From positions 5,277-69,276 of the forward strand of contig DKPN01000009.1 in the NCBI GenBank assembly GCA_002471195.1: a stretch of DNA of 64,000 nt. The letters are read 5' to 3'. Source of the DNA: Bacteroides sp. UBA7333 (lineage in GTDB: Bacteria; Bacteroidota; Bacteroidia; Bacteroidales; Bacteroidaceae). Both the position numbers and the translations under genes were made by a program. Under the pieces are notes generated by a model, which was not told the DNA's origin, did no database searches, and was given only the letters and a program-made list of their open reading frames with translations. This document shows, in pieces, positions 1-7,985 of this stretch (position 1 is the stretch's first letter; every line of letters begins with the position of its first letter).

Positions 1-1331
1 CTATTTTTTTCATCAACTAACTCTTTGATCCAATTGTATGTCAAACTATGATTCGAGTCGCATTCCTTTAATCTATGTTCTAAGTCATTTAGCTTGTTTA
101 TTGCAATTTGCTCGTTGTTTAATATATGGTGATATCTAATGTATAGTTTCTTGTGTTGACTGTTTTTATATATTTTATAACCAATTATTATTATAATGAG
201 CAACAATACTATTATTAATAAAATAAAGCGTTTTTTTTGATACTGGTGTATTGACAAATCGTATTGTTCATTGAGTTGATCCCTTATATTTTTCTGAATT
301 GATTTAATGATTTTAATAGGTTGCTCGTATGCCATTGACGAATCTTTATATTGCTGTGAGTAACGATTTAATTGAAGTGCTTTGACAAAGTTTCCTTGCT
401 GTTCTGCAATATTCGATAAGAGTAAATAGCTGCTTTCTTTAGTGCCATAACTGGTAGTGTGTAAACTTTTATTTAAATAATGTTCCGCGGAATCCAACTT
501 ATTTAATTTATAAAATGTCTCTCCGGTTAATAGATATATACCGCTTTTTTGATCTTCGGAAATGTCAATACTATATACTTCATTAGATAATTTTACTGCC
601 TCGTGCAGTCTTCCAGTGCGATTATAAAGGCCTATTAATGCTGTGTTAACTCTACGTTTTAGCTCATGATTACTATAATGGTTCAAACTATGATAGGCTT
701 GTAATAGATGATATTCGGCTTTTGTAAAATACTCTTTTCCTCTATCTACTTCGATATATCCCAATTTTATGCGAATAATACATTGTTTTAAAGTATCATT
801 TGGTGCTGTATATCTCAATGCTAAACTGTAAAGTGAATCTGCCTCTTCTAATAAATTATGATTGTAATAAATATACCCCATATTGCTGTATAGCATACAG
901 CTAAAACTGCCTTCATTACATTGCTCATTGAGCTCCATTGCTTTAATGAAATGTTTTACTGTTGACTCATCATCACCTATATCTTGATATATGCGTCCTA
1001 AATAATAATGCGATTTCATTCTTAAAGAAATATTATATCGGATAGAATCATAATAATGGGTGACTTTTTTCATTCCCATTATATTATTATGTATTATGTA
1101 GTTTTTGTCACATGCTTGTGTATATAATAACATATACTCCATTTTATCAGTGTATGACAACGTGGTTGTATCTATTTTTTCTAACTGAATTAAAGCACTG
1201 TCAGGATGATGAGACATTAGGTTATCAATATATTGCCACTTTTGTGAATATAGGTCTGTTTTAAAATGACATGCAATGATAACGATTGATAAGATTATGC
1301 ATAGTATTAATAGGGTGATGTGTCTTTTCAT
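1..1331 (-). CDS. TPR-repeat protein with one membrane segment (cut by left edge)
   Basis: The reading frame is open from an ATG at 1331 to the left edge, giving 443 visible residues and no stop. The N-terminus is hydrophobic and ends in IIAC, a plausible lipobox with Cys22. Residues of about 30-345 are helical repeats typical of TPR units, for example YYLGRIYQDIGDDESTVKHF near residue 108 and EQQGNFVKALQLNRY near 307. A strongly hydrophobic stretch of Ile and Leu (about residues 366-384) is a membrane segment, and after it comes a Lys/Gln-rich, probably coiled-coil stretch. This order resembles Bacteroidales TPR sensor proteins that carry a C-terminal DNA-binding domain, but that part would lie outside the window. 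It starts 14 bp after the menA stop, on the same strand, so the two may be cotranscribed. Function is unknown. Confidence 0.85.
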   Translation of the reverse strand, partial: MKRHITLLILCIILSIVIIACHFKTDLYSQKWQYIDNLMSHHPDSALIQLEKIDTTTLSYTDKMEYMLLYTQACDKNYIIHNNIMGMKKVTHYYDSIRYNISLRMKSHYYLGRIYQDIGDDESTVKHFIKAMELNEQCNEGSFSCMLYSNMGYIYYNHNLLEEADSLYSLALRYTAPNDTLKQCIIRIKLGYIEVDRGKEYFTKAEYHLLQAYHSLNHYSNHELKRRVNTALIGLYNRTGRLHEAVKLSNEVYSIDISEDQKSGIYLLTGETFYKLNKLDSAEHYLNKSLHTTSYGTKESSYLLLSNIAEQQGNFVKALQLNRYSQQYKDSSMAYEQPIKIIKSIQKNIRDQLNEQYDLSIHQYQKKRFILLIIVLLLIIIIIGYKIYKNSQHKKLYIRYHHILNNEQIAINKLNDLEHRLKECDSNHSLTYNWIKELVDEKN

Positions 1332-1345
1332 GCTATAATATGTTA

Positions 1346-2239
1346 TTATAAGAAAGCGATGGTGATCGATAGTAGAATGCTAAGTATGAGCATATTTCTG
1401 GAACTTTCTCCCAATATTAAATTCAATTGTTGGCCGTGATTGATCTTCACCATTTTTATCCATGTGTTGATGTGAAGTGCCAGATAAATAGTTGGGGCAA
1501 TAGTGATATAGATGCTATAATGGGGTATGAGTAAAACGCATAGACATGCTGCCATTACCCCTAATGCTAGGTATAGATATCTGCCAAATGGTTCGCCAAA
1601 GCGTACAATAATAGTTTTTTTGCCACTCTTTTTGTCTTCGTTTCTATCGCGATAGTTATTGACTACCAATAGTGTGTCTACAATTAATCCACATACCAGC
1701 GAAACTATTGTAATAGACGATGACCATCCTAATGTTTGTACGTAATAGGTACCACCTACTGGTATAAAACCAAAAAATACAATTACCAATAAATCGCCCC
1801 ATCCATGATAAGAAAGAGGATAGGGCCCCGTGGTATAGAAAAAGGCAAAGACTACACAGAGTGCGCCGATGATAATTAACTCCCATCCTGCATAATAAAT
1901 TAAGCTACATCCTAGCAAACAGGCTATTGTTACTACTACGGTGATACCCAATTTCATGGCTTTTGGAGTAATCCATCCTTGTGCACATGCTCTTAATGGG
2001 CCAAGTCGATCTTCTCTATCGGTACCTTTCAAATAATCGAACAAGTCGTTGATAAAGTTGGCGGCAACCTGCATGAGCGCTGCAAAAAGCAAACATATCA
2101 ATGCGGGCATCCATTGAAATGATCCGACTGAATAGGCGAGGGCACTGCCTAAAATAACGGGCGTGGCTGCTCCGGCTAACGTTTTTGGGCGTGCGGCTTC
2201 TATCCATGCTTGTATTGAATTGGGTTTTATCTCTTTCAT
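1346..2239 (-). CDS. menA: 1,4-dihydroxy-2-naphthoate polyprenyltransferase
   Basis: MenA attaches a polyprenyl chain to 1,4-dihydroxy-2-naphthoate in the membrane, the prenylation step of menaquinone synthesis. The 297-residue product has the UbiA-family layout of about eight or nine membrane helices and both Asp-rich metal and diphosphate motifs: NDLFDYLKGTDRED (residues 64-77) and NNYRDRNEDKKSGKKT (residues 194-209). The second motif is of MenA rather than UbiA or heme O synthase type. Length is normal for the family. It is divergent from the phosphoesterase at 2309. A TAnnTTTG box lies only five bases upstream of the ATG, so the transcript may be nearly leaderless. Menaquinone would serve an anaerobic respiratory chain. 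The other men genes are not in the window. Confidence 0.92.
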   Translation of the reverse strand: MKEIKPNSIQAWIEAARPKTLAGAATPVILGSALAYSVGSFQWMPALICLLFAALMQVAANFINDLFDYLKGTDREDRLGPLRACAQGWITPKAMKLGITVVVTIACLLGCSLIYYAGWELIIIGALCVVFAFFYTTGPYPLSYHGWGDLLVIVFFGFIPVGGTYYVQTLGWSSSITIVSLVCGLIVDTLLVVNNYRDRNEDKKSGKKTIIVRFGEPFGRYLYLALGVMAACLCVLLIPHYSIYITIAPTIYLALHINTWIKMVKINHGQQLNLILGESSRNMLILSILLSITIAFL

Positions 2240-2244
2240 AGAAA

Positions 2245-2252
2245 CAAAGATA
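2245..2252 (-). promoter_or_regulatory. Candidate -7 box for menA
   Basis: Read on the minus strand the bases are TATCTTTG, matching the Bacteroidota -7 consensus TAnnTTTG. The box ends five bases before the menA ATG. No TTTG is seen 19 bases further upstream, so the -33 element is weak or absent. Confidence 0.45.
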
Positions 2253-2265
2253 AAGCTTTTTAAAC

Positions 2266-2273
2266 TATCTTTG
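2266..2273 (+). promoter_or_regulatory. Candidate -7 box for the metallophosphoesterase gene
   Basis: TATCTTTG matches TAnnTTTG and lies 35 bases before the ATG at 2309. It sits back-to-back with the menA box within a 69-bp divergent intergenic region. The -33 element is not clear. Confidence 0.45.
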
Positions 2274-2308
2274 AACTGTATAAACTAAAATCATTTAAAC
2301 TATAAGTA

Positions 2309-3109
2309 ATGCGTCGCTTACTCTCTTGTTTTATTATTGTAATATGCTGCTGTTGTTTGTTTTCGTGTGCTTCTATAAAGCTAAAATCAATCGATTTTAA
2401 AAGTAGTGAAGTGCCGCAGTCATTCGATAGTTGTCGTATTGCTTTTATATCCGATTTACATTACAAATCGTTACTTAAAGAGAATGGATTGCGCAGGCTG
2501 GTGAAACTTTTGGTTCGCGAAAATCCTGATTTGATATTGCTGGGTGGAGATTATCAGGAGGGTTGCCAATATGTGACTCCATTGTTTAATGCGATTGGTT
2601 CGGTAAAGCCTAATTTGGGGATATATGGCGTAATGGGAAATAATGATTATGAGCGGTGTTATGATGAAATTTGCAACTCTATGAAATTGAATGATATTCA
2701 TTTGCTCGAACATAAAACGGATACGGTGTGGAATAATCATCAATTTATATTGATTTCGGGTGTGCGAAATCCGTTTGACTTGAGCGAGAATGGTGTATCA
2801 CCTACACTTTCATTAGCTCCCAAAGATTTTGTTATCTTGTTGGTGCATACTCCCGATTATGCCGAAAGTGTGGATATCTCGAATACGGATTTGGTATTGG
2901 CAGGGCATACACATGGTGGCCAAATACGGGTTTTGGGTTATGCTCCCATCGTTCCTTCACGTTATGGCAAACGCTTTCTCTGTGGGTTAAAGCATACGTC
3001 TAAAGATATACCGATGTTTATTACGAAAGGAATAGGTACATCGCGCCGCAATATACGTATTGGTGCACGATCGGAAGTGGTAATGATTACTTTGAGCCGT
3101 CCTATTTAA
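2309..3109 (+). CDS. Calcineurin-like metallophosphoesterase, probable lipoprotein
   Basis: The 266-residue product carries the metallophosphoesterase motifs in order: SDLH (48-51), GGD (79-81), GNND (110-113), a VHTPDY segment and AGHTHGG near residue 200. These bind two metal ions. The arrangement is like YkuE/YaeI-type enzymes; some members act on lipid-linked diphosphates such as UDP-diacylglucosamine, but the substrate here is not shown by sequence. The N-terminus is hydrophobic and ends in LFSC with Cys20, so it may be a lipoprotein or a single-span membrane protein. It converges on the antiporter gene, and the two stop codons overlap by four bases within TTAA. Confidence 0.85.
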   Translation: MRRLLSCFIIVICCCCLFSCASIKLKSIDFKSSEVPQSFDSCRIAFISDLHYKSLLKENGLRRLVKLLVRENPDLILLGGDYQEGCQYVTPLFNAIGSVKPNLGIYGVMGNNDYERCYDEICNSMKLNDIHLLEHKTDTVWNNHQFILISGVRNPFDLSENGVSPTLSLAPKDFVILLVHTPDYAESVDISNTDLVLAGHTHGGQIRVLGYAPIVPSRYGKRFLCGLKHTSKDIPMFITKGIGTSRRNIRIGARSEVVMITLSRPI

Positions 3110-4302
3110 GATTCTTTTTTATTGTTGTCAGCGGTGAGTAGCTTTTTATAGGTTTTGTCAATGGCAAATGCGCCGAGTGGTGCAGTTATTATTATGGCTA
3201 GAACAGCAATAGTCAATACGCTTTTTCCGCAAGCCAGTCCCATGGCCAATGGCAATGAACCAATAGCTGCTTGAACTGTGGCCTTTGGAGTATATGCCAG
3301 CATACAAAATACTCTTTCTTTCATGTTGAGCTTGGTTTTGATGAGGCTCACCAATACACCATTCATTCGGAATGCCAATGAGATAAATATGACTGCAATA
3401 GAGGCCAACCCTGCTGCCCAGGCATATTGCACATCGACGGTAGCACCTACCAATACAAATAATAGTATTTCGGCTGCTATCCATAATTTTGAAAATTTAG
3501 ATGATATGCGTTTTGCTAATAGGGGATATGTATAGAGTATCGTGGCTCCCATGGCCATTACTGCTAATAAGCCGGATATAGGGAGATATTCTTTGAATTG
3601 ATGTTCGGCTCCTAAAAATAAAAAGGCACAACTCATCATTATAATCACCTTGATAGAATCGCGTAGATGGAAATGTTTGAAATACCATGAGAGCAACCAC
3701 CCGATGCTTATTCCTAATGTAAGACCAGTGATAATTGAAATCGGTATTTGTAGAAATTGACCGGCCGATACGGTATCGCCTGTAGCGAGTGTTACAAATG
3801 CGGTGAAAAGTATGATAACAAATACATCGTCTACTGATCCTGCTGCCATAATCATTTGTGGAATGCCTTTTTGAGTTCCAATTTTCTGATCCATTAATCG
3901 GAGCATACGTGGCACAATTACTGCCGGAGATACTGCTGCTAAGACTGTTCCCATGATCGCTGCTTCGATCAGTGAAACGCCAAGTAAAGGAGGAGCAATA
4001 AGCATTACACCTATTATTTCGAAACAAGCTGGAATGAAGCACATCAACATGGCTGGTCGGCCTACTTGTTTCAGCTCTTGTATGTTGAGTGCAAGACCGG
4101 CACGCATTAGTATAATGACCAATGCTATTTGTCTTAACTCTACGGAGATATTAAGCAATGAGGGCGATAACATGTTAAGAGCAAAAGGCCCTAATATAAG
4201 ACCTGTTAGCAATAAGCCTATCAAAGCAGGCAAATGTAATTTGTTGAAGACATAACCTAATGATAGGCCTAATATGAATATAAAAGCTAAGCTAGTTAAC
4301 AT
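3106..4302 (-). CDS. Cation/proton antiporter (CPA family)
   Basis: The 398-residue protein is almost entirely membrane helices (about eleven or twelve). It carries features of monovalent cation/proton antiporters: an N-terminal GLLLTGLILGPF segment, LAAVSPAVIVP around residues 121-131, and the acidic pair in AGSVDDVF (157-159), which corresponds to the ion-binding Asp region. There is no TrkA or RCK domain, so it lacks the regulatory half seen in KefB-type proteins. The likely role is Na+ or K+ exchange for protons at the inner membrane. It follows nadD by 14 bp and is probably the last gene of the yicC-gmk-nadD run. Ion specificity cannot be told. Confidence 0.85.
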   Translation of the reverse strand: MLTSLAFIFILGLSLGYVFNKLHLPALIGLLLTGLILGPFALNMLSPSLLNISVELRQIALVIILMRAGLALNIQELKQVGRPAMLMCFIPACFEIIGVMLIAPPLLGVSLIEAAIMGTVLAAVSPAVIVPRMLRLMDQKIGTQKGIPQMIMAAGSVDDVFVIILFTAFVTLATGDTVSAGQFLQIPISIITGLTLGISIGWLLSWYFKHFHLRDSIKVIIMMSCAFLFLGAEHQFKEYLPISGLLAVMAMGATILYTYPLLAKRISSKFSKLWIAAEILLFVLVGATVDVQYAWAAGLASIAVIFISLAFRMNGVLVSLIKTKLNMKERVFCMLAYTPKATVQAAIGSLPLAMGLACGKSVLTIAVLAIIITAPLGAFAIDKTYKKLLTADNNKKES

Positions 4303-4316
4303 AACTCATGAATTTA

Positions 4317-4892
4317 TTAAAGCCACTCTTCAATTGTTTTGTAAGCGTTGGGATGAAGTAAGTAGCGGATATCTTTTCCTTTTTTTAATGCATTACGTAT
4401 AAACGTTGAACTGATATCGAATATCGGTGCCTTTGATAGTTTTACGCTATCGGGCAAGGTTGATTCGTCTATGTCATATCCCGGTCGTGGATAAATCATA
4501 ATAGAGTAATGGGCAATAATATCTTCCCATTGTTTCCAACGCGGAAACAGGTGCCAGTTGTCTGAACCAATGATTAGACAGAAATCATTTTCGGGATAGT
4601 GTTTGCGCAATTCATTCAGTGTATTGATCGTGTACGATGGTTTGGGCAATTTAAACTCAAAGTCGGATGCTTTAAATTTATGATAACCTTCGATGGAAAG
4701 TTTTACCAACTCTAATCTAAACTCATCGTTCATTAACTCTGAAGTTTGCTTAATAGGATTGTGCGGTGTCACCATAAACCATACCTCATCTATGTCTTCA
4801 AACTCGCAAATGTAATTTGCTAGGGCTAGATGTCCGATGTGGATAGGGTTGAATGAGCCGCTGAAAATTCCTATTTTGCGCTTACTAGTCAT
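4317..4892 (-). CDS. nadD: Nicotinate-nucleotide adenylyltransferase
   Basis: NadD transfers AMP from ATP to nicotinate mononucleotide in NAD synthesis. The nucleotidyltransferase signature GSFNPIHIGH appears at residues 12-21, and the C-terminal motif ISSTFIRNALKKG, which binds ATP phosphates, lies near residue 160. The length of 191 residues is usual. The start overlaps the end of gmk by eight bases (ATGACTAG), which suggests translational coupling. The order yicC-gmk-nadD is common in Bacteroidales. Confidence 0.96.
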   Translation of the reverse strand: MTSKRKIGIFSGSFNPIHIGHLALANYICEFEDIDEVWFMVTPHNPIKQTSELMNDEFRLELVKLSIEGYHKFKASDFEFKLPKPSYTINTLNELRKHYPENDFCLIIGSDNWHLFPRWKQWEDIIAHYSIMIYPRPGYDIDESTLPDSVKLSKAPIFDISSTFIRNALKKGKDIRYLLHPNAYKTIEEWL

Positions 4893-5454
4893 TCGATAGA
4901 AAACGTTTTATAGTTTCGAGTGCTTCGGCTTCGGCTTTTGAAAGTTCATCGTTAATGATGATCTTATCAAAGTTTGGCGCAAAAGTTAATTCGTAAGTGG
5001 CTTTGTTTAGTCGATCTTCAATTACTTGAGGTGCATCGGTAGCGCGACCGATTAAACGTTCGCGAAGGATTTCGATTGAAGGAGGTTGAATAAATATAGA
5101 AAGAGCTTGCGAACCATATGCTTTCTTTATATTGCATCCACCCACCACATCAACATCGAATACCACGTTTTTGCCATTGTTGAGTTGTTGTTCTACCGAT
5201 GATTTTAGTGTTCCATAGAAACGATCGGTATATACCTCTTCGTATTCTAAGAATTCGTTGTTAGCTATTTTTTGTCTGAATTCTTCGGGTGATAAAAAGT
5301 AATAATCTACTCCATTTTTTTCCTCACCTCGTGGCGAACGGCTAGTAGCAGATATTGAAAAACACAAATTTAAATCTTGTTGAAGCAAATATTTGATAAT
5401 GGTTGATTTGCCCGATCCTGATGGGGCTGAAAATATAATAAGTTTACCAATCAT
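4885..5454 (-). CDS. gmk: Guanylate kinase
   Basis: Gmk phosphorylates GMP to GDP with ATP in the cytosol. The P-loop SAPSGSGKST is at residues 9-18. The GMP-binding region follows, with SRSPRGEEKNGVDYYF (residues 38-53) and a Tyr-rich segment EYEEVYTDRFYGT. The lid and C-terminal helices are present and the length of 189 residues is normal. It starts 24 bp after the yicC stop and overlaps nadD by eight bases, so the three genes form one operon. Confidence 0.97.
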   Translation of the reverse strand: MIGKLIIFSAPSGSGKSTIIKYLLQQDLNLCFSISATSRSPRGEEKNGVDYYFLSPEEFRQKIANNEFLEYEEVYTDRFYGTLKSSVEQQLNNGKNVVFDVDVVGGCNIKKAYGSQALSIFIQPPSIEILRERLIGRATDAPQVIEDRLNKATYELTFAPNFDKIIINDELSKAEAEALETIKRFLSND

Positions 5455-5478
5455 TTTTATTGTGAGTTGTCTTGAGAA

Positions 5479-6357
5479 TTACATTACGTTTAACACCTGT
5501 TCTTTAATTTGTTCGAGTTCATCTTTCATTTGAACCACTAACTTTTGCATTTCGGCATGGTTTGATTTGCTACCAAGGGTGTTGATCTCACGACCCATCT
5601 CTTGTGCAATGAAACCAAGTTTTTTACCTTGTCCTTTACCATCTTCCATTGTGCTGATGAAATATTGTAAATGGTTGGTTAAACGTTGTTTTTCTTCATT
5701 GATATCTAACTTTTCGATGTAGTAGATGATCTCTTGTTCCAAACGGTTTTTATCGTAATCAACGCTCAGCGTTTTTTCTAATGCATCGGTAATACGCTCT
5801 TTAACTTTGTTAATTCGTTCTTGCTCATAAGGTACAACATTATCTAATAAGCCCTGAATGTTTGCAATGTTTTGACGGAACTTTTGTTCTAAAGCCATAC
5901 CTTCTTGTTTGCGGAAATCAATTAAATGTTCAATGGCTTCTTTAATGCCTTGATGAACTGTCGACCACTCTTCTTCTGTTAGTTCGGCAACTTCTGGTTT
6001 CGACATTACGTCGGGCATACGCAAAAGGGTTTGAAACCAATCGGCTGGCAATGTTATATCTAAATTTTGAGCAATTGTTCTGATTTGATTATAATAACCT
6101 TCAACCAATGTTTGGTTAATGACGGTAGCACTTTCGGCAACTTCTTTTTTTTCTACCCAAAGGCTGAAGTCTACCTTACCTCTTTCAAGAGCTTTTGAAA
6201 TTTCATTACGTATTTCCATCTCTTTTTCTCTGTAAATTGGAGCAATTCTTGCAGATAGATCGAGAGCTTTACTGTTAAGCGACTTAATTTCAATATTTAT
6301 CTTTTTATCAGGTAGTTCGGTAGTTGATTTACCGTATCCGGTCATTGATTGTATCAT
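5479..6357 (-). CDS. YicC-family endoribonuclease-like protein
   Basis: The protein begins MIQSMTGYGKS, the hallmark N-terminus of the YicC family, and ends in the conserved DUF1732 region (GKKLGFIAQEMGREINTLGS). E. coli YicC is reported to act as an endoribonuclease that affects small RNAs. I place the start at the ATG at 6357, giving 292 residues. A longer frame begins at a TTG at 6378, but that TTG lies inside the likely -7 promoter box (6376-6383) and the additional residues do not belong to the family. The gene heads the operon with gmk and nadD. A charged, coiled-coil middle section is typical. Confidence 0.93.
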   Translation of the reverse strand: MIQSMTGYGKSTTELPDKKINIEIKSLNSKALDLSARIAPIYREKEMEIRNEISKALERGKVDFSLWVEKKEVAESATVINQTLVEGYYNQIRTIAQNLDITLPADWFQTLLRMPDVMSKPEVAELTEEEWSTVHQGIKEAIEHLIDFRKQEGMALEQKFRQNIANIQGLLDNVVPYEQERINKVKERITDALEKTLSVDYDKNRLEQEIIYYIEKLDINEEKQRLTNHLQYFISTMEDGKGQGKKLGFIAQEMGREINTLGSKSNHAEMQKLVVQMKDELEQIKEQVLNVM

Positions 6358-6375
6358 AATAATTTCTCTTTTCGG

Positions 6376-6383
6376 CAAAAGTA
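6376..6383 (-). promoter_or_regulatory. Candidate -7 box for yicC-gmk-nadD
   Basis: On the minus strand the bases read TACTTTTG, matching TAnnTTTG, 18 bases before the ATG at 6357. This position decides the yicC start, because the alternative TTG codon is part of the box itself. Confidence 0.55.
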
Positions 6384-6554
6384 CACGAATATTTTTACAT
6401 TACCTTGTGAATGAGAAAAAAACTCATGGAGGAAGTATGAAAAATGATGATTTTGGTATTGATGAAAATAGTAGTGTAAAGTATATATTCGCATCTACAT
6501 TGAACTACAATTATAATTTAAATAATAGATAGTTATAAATTAAAAGAAAACAGC

Positions 6555-6562
6555 TATTTTTG
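6555..6562 (+). promoter_or_regulatory. Candidate -7 box for tsaB
   Basis: TATTTTTG matches TAnnTTTG, 26 bases before the ATG at 6589. The divergent 231-bp region between yicC and tsaB thus carries one such box for each direction. No clear TTTG is seen at the -33 position. Confidence 0.5.
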
Positions 6563-6588
6563 CAACAATATAATATATTAGGATAATT

Positions 6589-7278
6589 ATGTCGTGCATT
6601 TTAAATATAGAGACCTCTACATCGGTTTGCTCTGTAGCGGTAAGCCAAGATGGGGCAACCATTTTTGTAAAAGAAGATTTAAATGGTCCATCGCACGCCA
6701 CTTTGTTGGGTGTGTTTATTGATGAAGCTTTGGCTTTTATTGACAGTCGTGCTATTTTGCTAGATGCTGTAGCGATAAGTTGTGGTCCGGGATCATACAC
6801 TGGCTTGCGTATTGGAGTATCTATGGCCAAAGGAATTTGTTATGGCCGCGATCTACCTTTGATAGGCTTGCCTACACTCGAAGTGATGTGTGTGCCTATT
6901 TTGCTTTACCATGATTTGCCCGAAGATGCTTTGTTGTGTCCTATGATTGATGCTCGCCGTATGGAAGTCTATTCTACTATATATAATCGTGGTCTTGGTG
7001 TGGTGAAGGAAACATCTGCTGATATCATCGATGAAAACTCTTATCTCGAGTATTTAGAAAAACAACCAGTTTACTTCTTTGGTAATGGTGCAGCTAAATG
7101 TCGCGAAAAGATAACACATCCCAATGCTCATTTTATTGATAATATCCATCCCTTGGCGCAAATGATGTTTCCATTGGCCGAAAAAGCTGTTGCAAACAAC
7201 GACTATAAGGATGTTGCCTATTTTGAGCCTTTTTATCTAAAAGAATTCGTGGCATCAATGCCCAAAAAACTATTATAA
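6589..7278 (+). CDS. tsaB: tRNA threonylcarbamoyladenosine biosynthesis protein TsaB
   Basis: TsaB is the inactive ASKHA-fold partner of TsaD in the complex that makes t6A at position 37 of ANN-decoding tRNAs. The 229-residue protein starts CILNIETSTSVCSVAVSQDG, and SCGPGSYTGLRIGVSMAKG follows near residue 64; both are conserved in TsaB. The metal-binding His residues of TsaD are absent, as expected. Length is normal. It is followed four or more bases later by the DUF4290 gene. It probably has its own promoter at 6555. Confidence 0.95.
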   Translation: MSCILNIETSTSVCSVAVSQDGATIFVKEDLNGPSHATLLGVFIDEALAFIDSRAILLDAVAISCGPGSYTGLRIGVSMAKGICYGRDLPLIGLPTLEVMCVPILLYHDLPEDALLCPMIDARRMEVYSTIYNRGLGVVKETSADIIDENSYLEYLEKQPVYFFGNGAAKCREKITHPNAHFIDNIHPLAQMMFPLAEKAVANNDYKDVAYFEPFYLKEFVASMPKKLL

Positions 7279-7288
7279 CTTTGTGTTT

Positions 7289-7906
7289 ATGATGGAGTAT
7301 AATACTCAACAGAAGCGTATGCCACTTCCTGAATATGGGCGTAGCATACAAAATATGGTCGATCATGCATTGACAATCGAAGACCGTAAAGAGCGTCAAC
7401 GCTGTGCCAACACCATAATCAATATTATGGGAAGTATGTTTCCACATCTTCGTGATGTTCCCGATTTTAAACATAAACTATGGGATCATTTGGCAATTAT
7501 GTCCGATTTTAAATTAGATATAGATTATCCATACGAGGTGATAAAAAAAGACAATTTAATTACGAAACCTGACCATATCGCTTATCCAGCAACGAAAATT
7601 CGTTATAAACATTATGGTCGCACATTGGAAGTGTTGATTAAAGAAGCTACAAATATGCCCGAGGGTAATCTTAAAAATAATTTGATCGCATTAATTTGCA
7701 ATCATATGAAAAAAGATTTCATGGCTTGGAATAAAGATACGGTAGATGATCGTAAGATTGCGGACGACTTAGAAGAATTATCAAACGGTAAACTGCATAT
7801 GACTGATGAAATTATTAGCATTATGTCGAATCGATTGGCTCAAAATTATCGTCCCAAAAATAACTACCAAAACAATCGTGGTAGCAACCAACGCAAAAAA
7901 TATTAA
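7289..7906 (+). CDS. DUF4290 domain protein
   Basis: The 205-residue product is a soluble, basic protein with the conserved opening YNTQQKRMPLPEYGRSIQNM and a following helical region (DRKERQRCANTIINIMG), which I recognise as DUF4290, a Bacteroidota-restricted family of unknown function. The C-terminus is low in complexity and rich in Asn, Gln, Arg and Lys. The longest frame opens at a GTG at 7283, but ATG codons at 7289 and 7292 are better starts because a TAnnTTTG-like box (TAACTTTG, 7275-7282) abuts them. It lies between tsaB and murA, and that context gives no firm hint of function. Confidence 0.85.
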   Translation: MMEYNTQQKRMPLPEYGRSIQNMVDHALTIEDRKERQRCANTIINIMGSMFPHLRDVPDFKHKLWDHLAIMSDFKLDIDYPYEVIKKDNLITKPDHIAYPATKIRYKHYGRTLEVLIKEATNMPEGNLKNNLIALICNHMKKDFMAWNKDTVDDRKIADDLEELSNGKLHMTDEIISIMSNRLAQNYRPKNNYQNNRGSNQRKKY

Positions 7907-7985
7907 TATATAGGCTCTCATATGCATCGAATGCATAAGTTCTAAATAAGTTAAGACATATATTTACTGAAAAAAAATAATAAAC

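Noticed and set aside
6358..6378. TTG start of the yicC frame
   Set aside because: The TTG is part of the likely promoter box, and MIQSMTGYG at 6357 is the family's conserved N-terminus.
7921..7937. TATGCAT/ATGCATA palindrome upstream of murA
   Set aside because: A 7-bp stem of mostly A/T with a 3-base loop is weak and can occur by chance; no U-tract or repeat elsewhere was noticed.
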